NCBI GenBank assembly: GCA_902787685.1
Contig: CADAHH010000001.1
Span: forward strand, 1 to 64,000
DNA: 64,000 nucleotides
Direction: 5' to 3'
From: an uncultured Eubacteriales bacterium
GTDB taxonomy: Bacteria > Bacillota > Clostridia > TANB77 > CAG-508
Under the pieces are notes generated by a model. The model saw nothing but the letters and a program-made list of their open reading frames with translations. It made no database searches and was not told where the DNA came from. The position numbers were made by a program, and so were the translations under genes. This document shows positions 62,849-64,000 of the stretch, one piece after another. Numbering within the stretch: position 1 is the first letter of the stretch; each line of letters opens with the position of its first letter.

Positions 62849-62877
62849 TTTATAACATAGTAAGGTTTAATTGTCAA
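62849..62877 (-). promoter_or_regulatory. Sigma-A promoter for glyA
   Basis: TTGACA, 17-bp spacer, TATAAA on the minus strand, about 33 bases before the start. Confidence 0.78.
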
Positions 62878-62966
62878 TTGATTTAGCTTTTAATTTTGTA
62901 TTTTGTTTATAGTTCCATAGCTAAGTATGAATAATTTAATACAAAAATAATTATTTAATAACAAAC

Positions 62967-63000
62967 AACTCGAACTATCTTAGATTAGATAGCTCGAGTT
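62967..63000. terminator. Hairpin between glyA and the right-edge gene
   Basis: AACTCGAACTATC / GATAGCTCGAGTT, 13 positions with one mismatch, eight-base loop. It lies about 110 bases beyond the stop of the surface-protein gene and probably ends its transcript. Nothing else is recognisable in 62878-63109. Confidence 0.6.
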
Positions 63001-63109
63001 ATTTTCTACTTAGTGCAAAAATGCAATACCTTTGTATAACGCATGAGACATAAAAATCTATATTTAATTATAGGAAATATAAACCTCCAATTTTCAATCA
63101 ACTTTTAGA

Positions 63110-64000
63110 TTATTTAGCAACAATATTCCAGCCCGAACCGCTCTTTTCTACTGTAAAATCTGATTTTAGACAAACTACAGGTCTGAAAGATGTTGCAGAT
63201 TTATAATCGTTGGAGTGTACGTAATCAATCTGCCCCCCAGCCAAACACATATTATAGTCCCAAATCCCATGATGCCAAGGACAAGCTAACCAGTATGATG
63301 TTCCATGATTCCATGGATTTGACCCATCTGTGTTCCTCGTTAAACCACTATTAATTGTTTTTTCATAACCATCTCTACGTGGAGGATTTAAAGTAACTTT
63401 ATTTGACTCTTCTTGTCTTGCATTATATGATGCTACTAATAATTCTAACGTTGGCCCCCCAATTACATAATCTGCATATTGGGTTGGGTGTGTTTCTGTT
63501 ATTGTATCTTTATATATACTCCATTTTTCTAACGAACTATCTAATAATTTTTGCGTTGCTTTCATATTACTATAAGTTGAAGTATATGTTGCATTTGTTC
63601 CATTATACATTTTATATAGCAATCCACCCGCTATTGCTGGGTATTTGATATTAAATGTATTTCTTGCCTCTTCAGTTGAACTTGCTGTTGGAAAATCTGC
63701 AGTTCCTCCATATTCATCAATTGATAGTGCTTCTGCTGTTAATGTATCTTTCATTATTAAGTATACTCTTTCTTCTCCTGCTGGATCTACCTTTCCATTA
63801 TACAATAATTCCCACTCTTCACTATCTCTATAATTTTTTACTAAATTTTTATATCCTTTTTTTACTGTTACAGTGCAAGAATTTGCCGATACTATTGTTC
63901 CTGCTTCATTTTTTGCAATAATTGTTGCAGTTGATGTTGTTTGTCCACTTTTTACCGCTACTGCTGTTACGTTTCCTTTACTATCTACTGTTGCCACTGT
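63110..64000 (-). CDS. C-terminal part of a surface protein with Big-type domain, cut by the window edge
   Basis: At least 297 aa; the frame is open to the edge, so the true start lies outside. The visible N-terminal part is a bacterial Ig-like (BIG2) domain (VDSKGNVTAVAVKSGQTTST, ending CTVTVKKG). The C-terminal ~200 residues match the domain often annotated DUF6273 in Clostridia: KTINSGLTRNTDGSNPWNHG, SYWLACPWHHGIWDYNMCL and SATSFRPVVCLKSD. Probably an exported cell-surface or secreted protein. No anchor motif at the C-terminus. Confidence 0.7.
   Translation of the reverse strand, partial: TVATVDSKGNVTAVAVKSGQTTSTATIIAKNEAGTIVSANSCTVTVKKGYKNLVKNYRDSEEWELLYNGKVDPAGEERVYLIMKDTLTAEALSIDEYGGTADFPTASSTEEARNTFNIKYPAIAGGLLYKMYNGTNATYTSTYSNMKATQKLLDSSLEKWSIYKDTITETHPTQYADYVIGGPTLELLVASYNARQEESNKVTLNPPRRDGYEKTINSGLTRNTDGSNPWNHGTSYWLACPWHHGIWDYNMCLAGGQIDYVHSNDYKSATSFRPVVCLKSDFTVEKSGSGWNIVAK

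Overview
The window is very AT-rich and has the gene content of a low-GC Gram-positive bacterium, most likely an uncultivated member of the Clostridia. The main clues are the IreB (UPF0297)-RuvX-DUF1292 trio, a RicT/PSP1 protein next to holB, FAD-dependent thymidylate synthases, a TIGR04086 membrane protein, MtaB, an M29 aminopeptidase and Mn-type pyrophosphatase. Almost all genes lie on the minus strand, with AGGAGG-type ribosome binding sites and sigma-A-like promoters. I saw no rRNA, tRNA or CRISPR array.

Layout, left to right. At 1-3.1 kb is a small accessory patch: a nucleoside-deoxyribosyltransferase-like protein, an unknown 141-aa protein, a RhuM-family protein and two doubtful plus-strand membrane ORFs. 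At 3.1-10.7 kb are a divergent peptide deformylase, DUF1292-ruvX-ireB, a degenerate GAF-GGDEF protein, a two-part receiver/MinD-like ATPase, a pilin-like membrane protein and a G5-glucosaminidase. At 10.8-19.6 kb is housekeeping: ferredoxin, ricT, holB, signal peptidase, pyrophosphatase, LemA, a CobW-type metal GTPase, a transglutaminase-like plus leucine-rich-repeat pair, and pyrC. At 19.7-25.5 kb are membrane and exported hypotheticals, a hemolysin-III protein, a HAD phosphatase and two tandem thyX paralogues. At 25.7-36.4 kb are an HD-domain phosphohydrolase gene (plus strand), mtaB, a CbbX-like AAA+ ATPase, a membrane-fused spermidine-synthase-like protein, valS and a REP-associated transposase. 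At 36.4-49.5 kb is a glycolysis/MEP cluster (gap, pgk, ispG, ispH, tpiA, gpmI, a YezG-like gene, eno) plus tcdA, a ttcA-like gene, pfk and an RNase E/G. At 49.8-64 kb are pth, a flippase, rpmE, a 1.47-kaa surface GDPD/lectin-like protein, a CDF transporter operon, an NMN adenylyltransferase-like gene, glyA and a partial surface protein.

The main discovery concerns the codon CGG. By eye I found about sixty CGG trinucleotides on the sense strand of genes. Only five are in the reading frame, and all five lie exactly where a +1 shift is needed to continue a protein: once between the receiver-like and ATPase halves (8414-8416), three times in the HD-phosphohydrolase gene (25922, 26220, 27307) and once in the ttcA-like gene (46841-46843). 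Dropping the C of CGG gives GGA, GGA, GGA, GGG and GGT, always glycine, and restores recognisable family sequence (for example MNPGYN in TtcA, and the HD-domain histidines). CGT, CGA and CGC appear as ordinary Arg codons. The simplest reading is that CGG is not an Arg codon in this organism and that CGGN is read as Gly with a +1 frameshift, by a quadruplet-decoding tRNA-Gly or by C-skipping at an unassigned codon. This would make three apparent pseudogenes or split genes functional.

Intergenic space is rich in repeats. There is a GGGCGATT...AATCGCCC palindrome in several copies, GGGGACGGAG and GGGACTGTCCCC repeats probably tied to the transposase, and several 55-250-bp palindromic elements, two of which share a nested-stem core.
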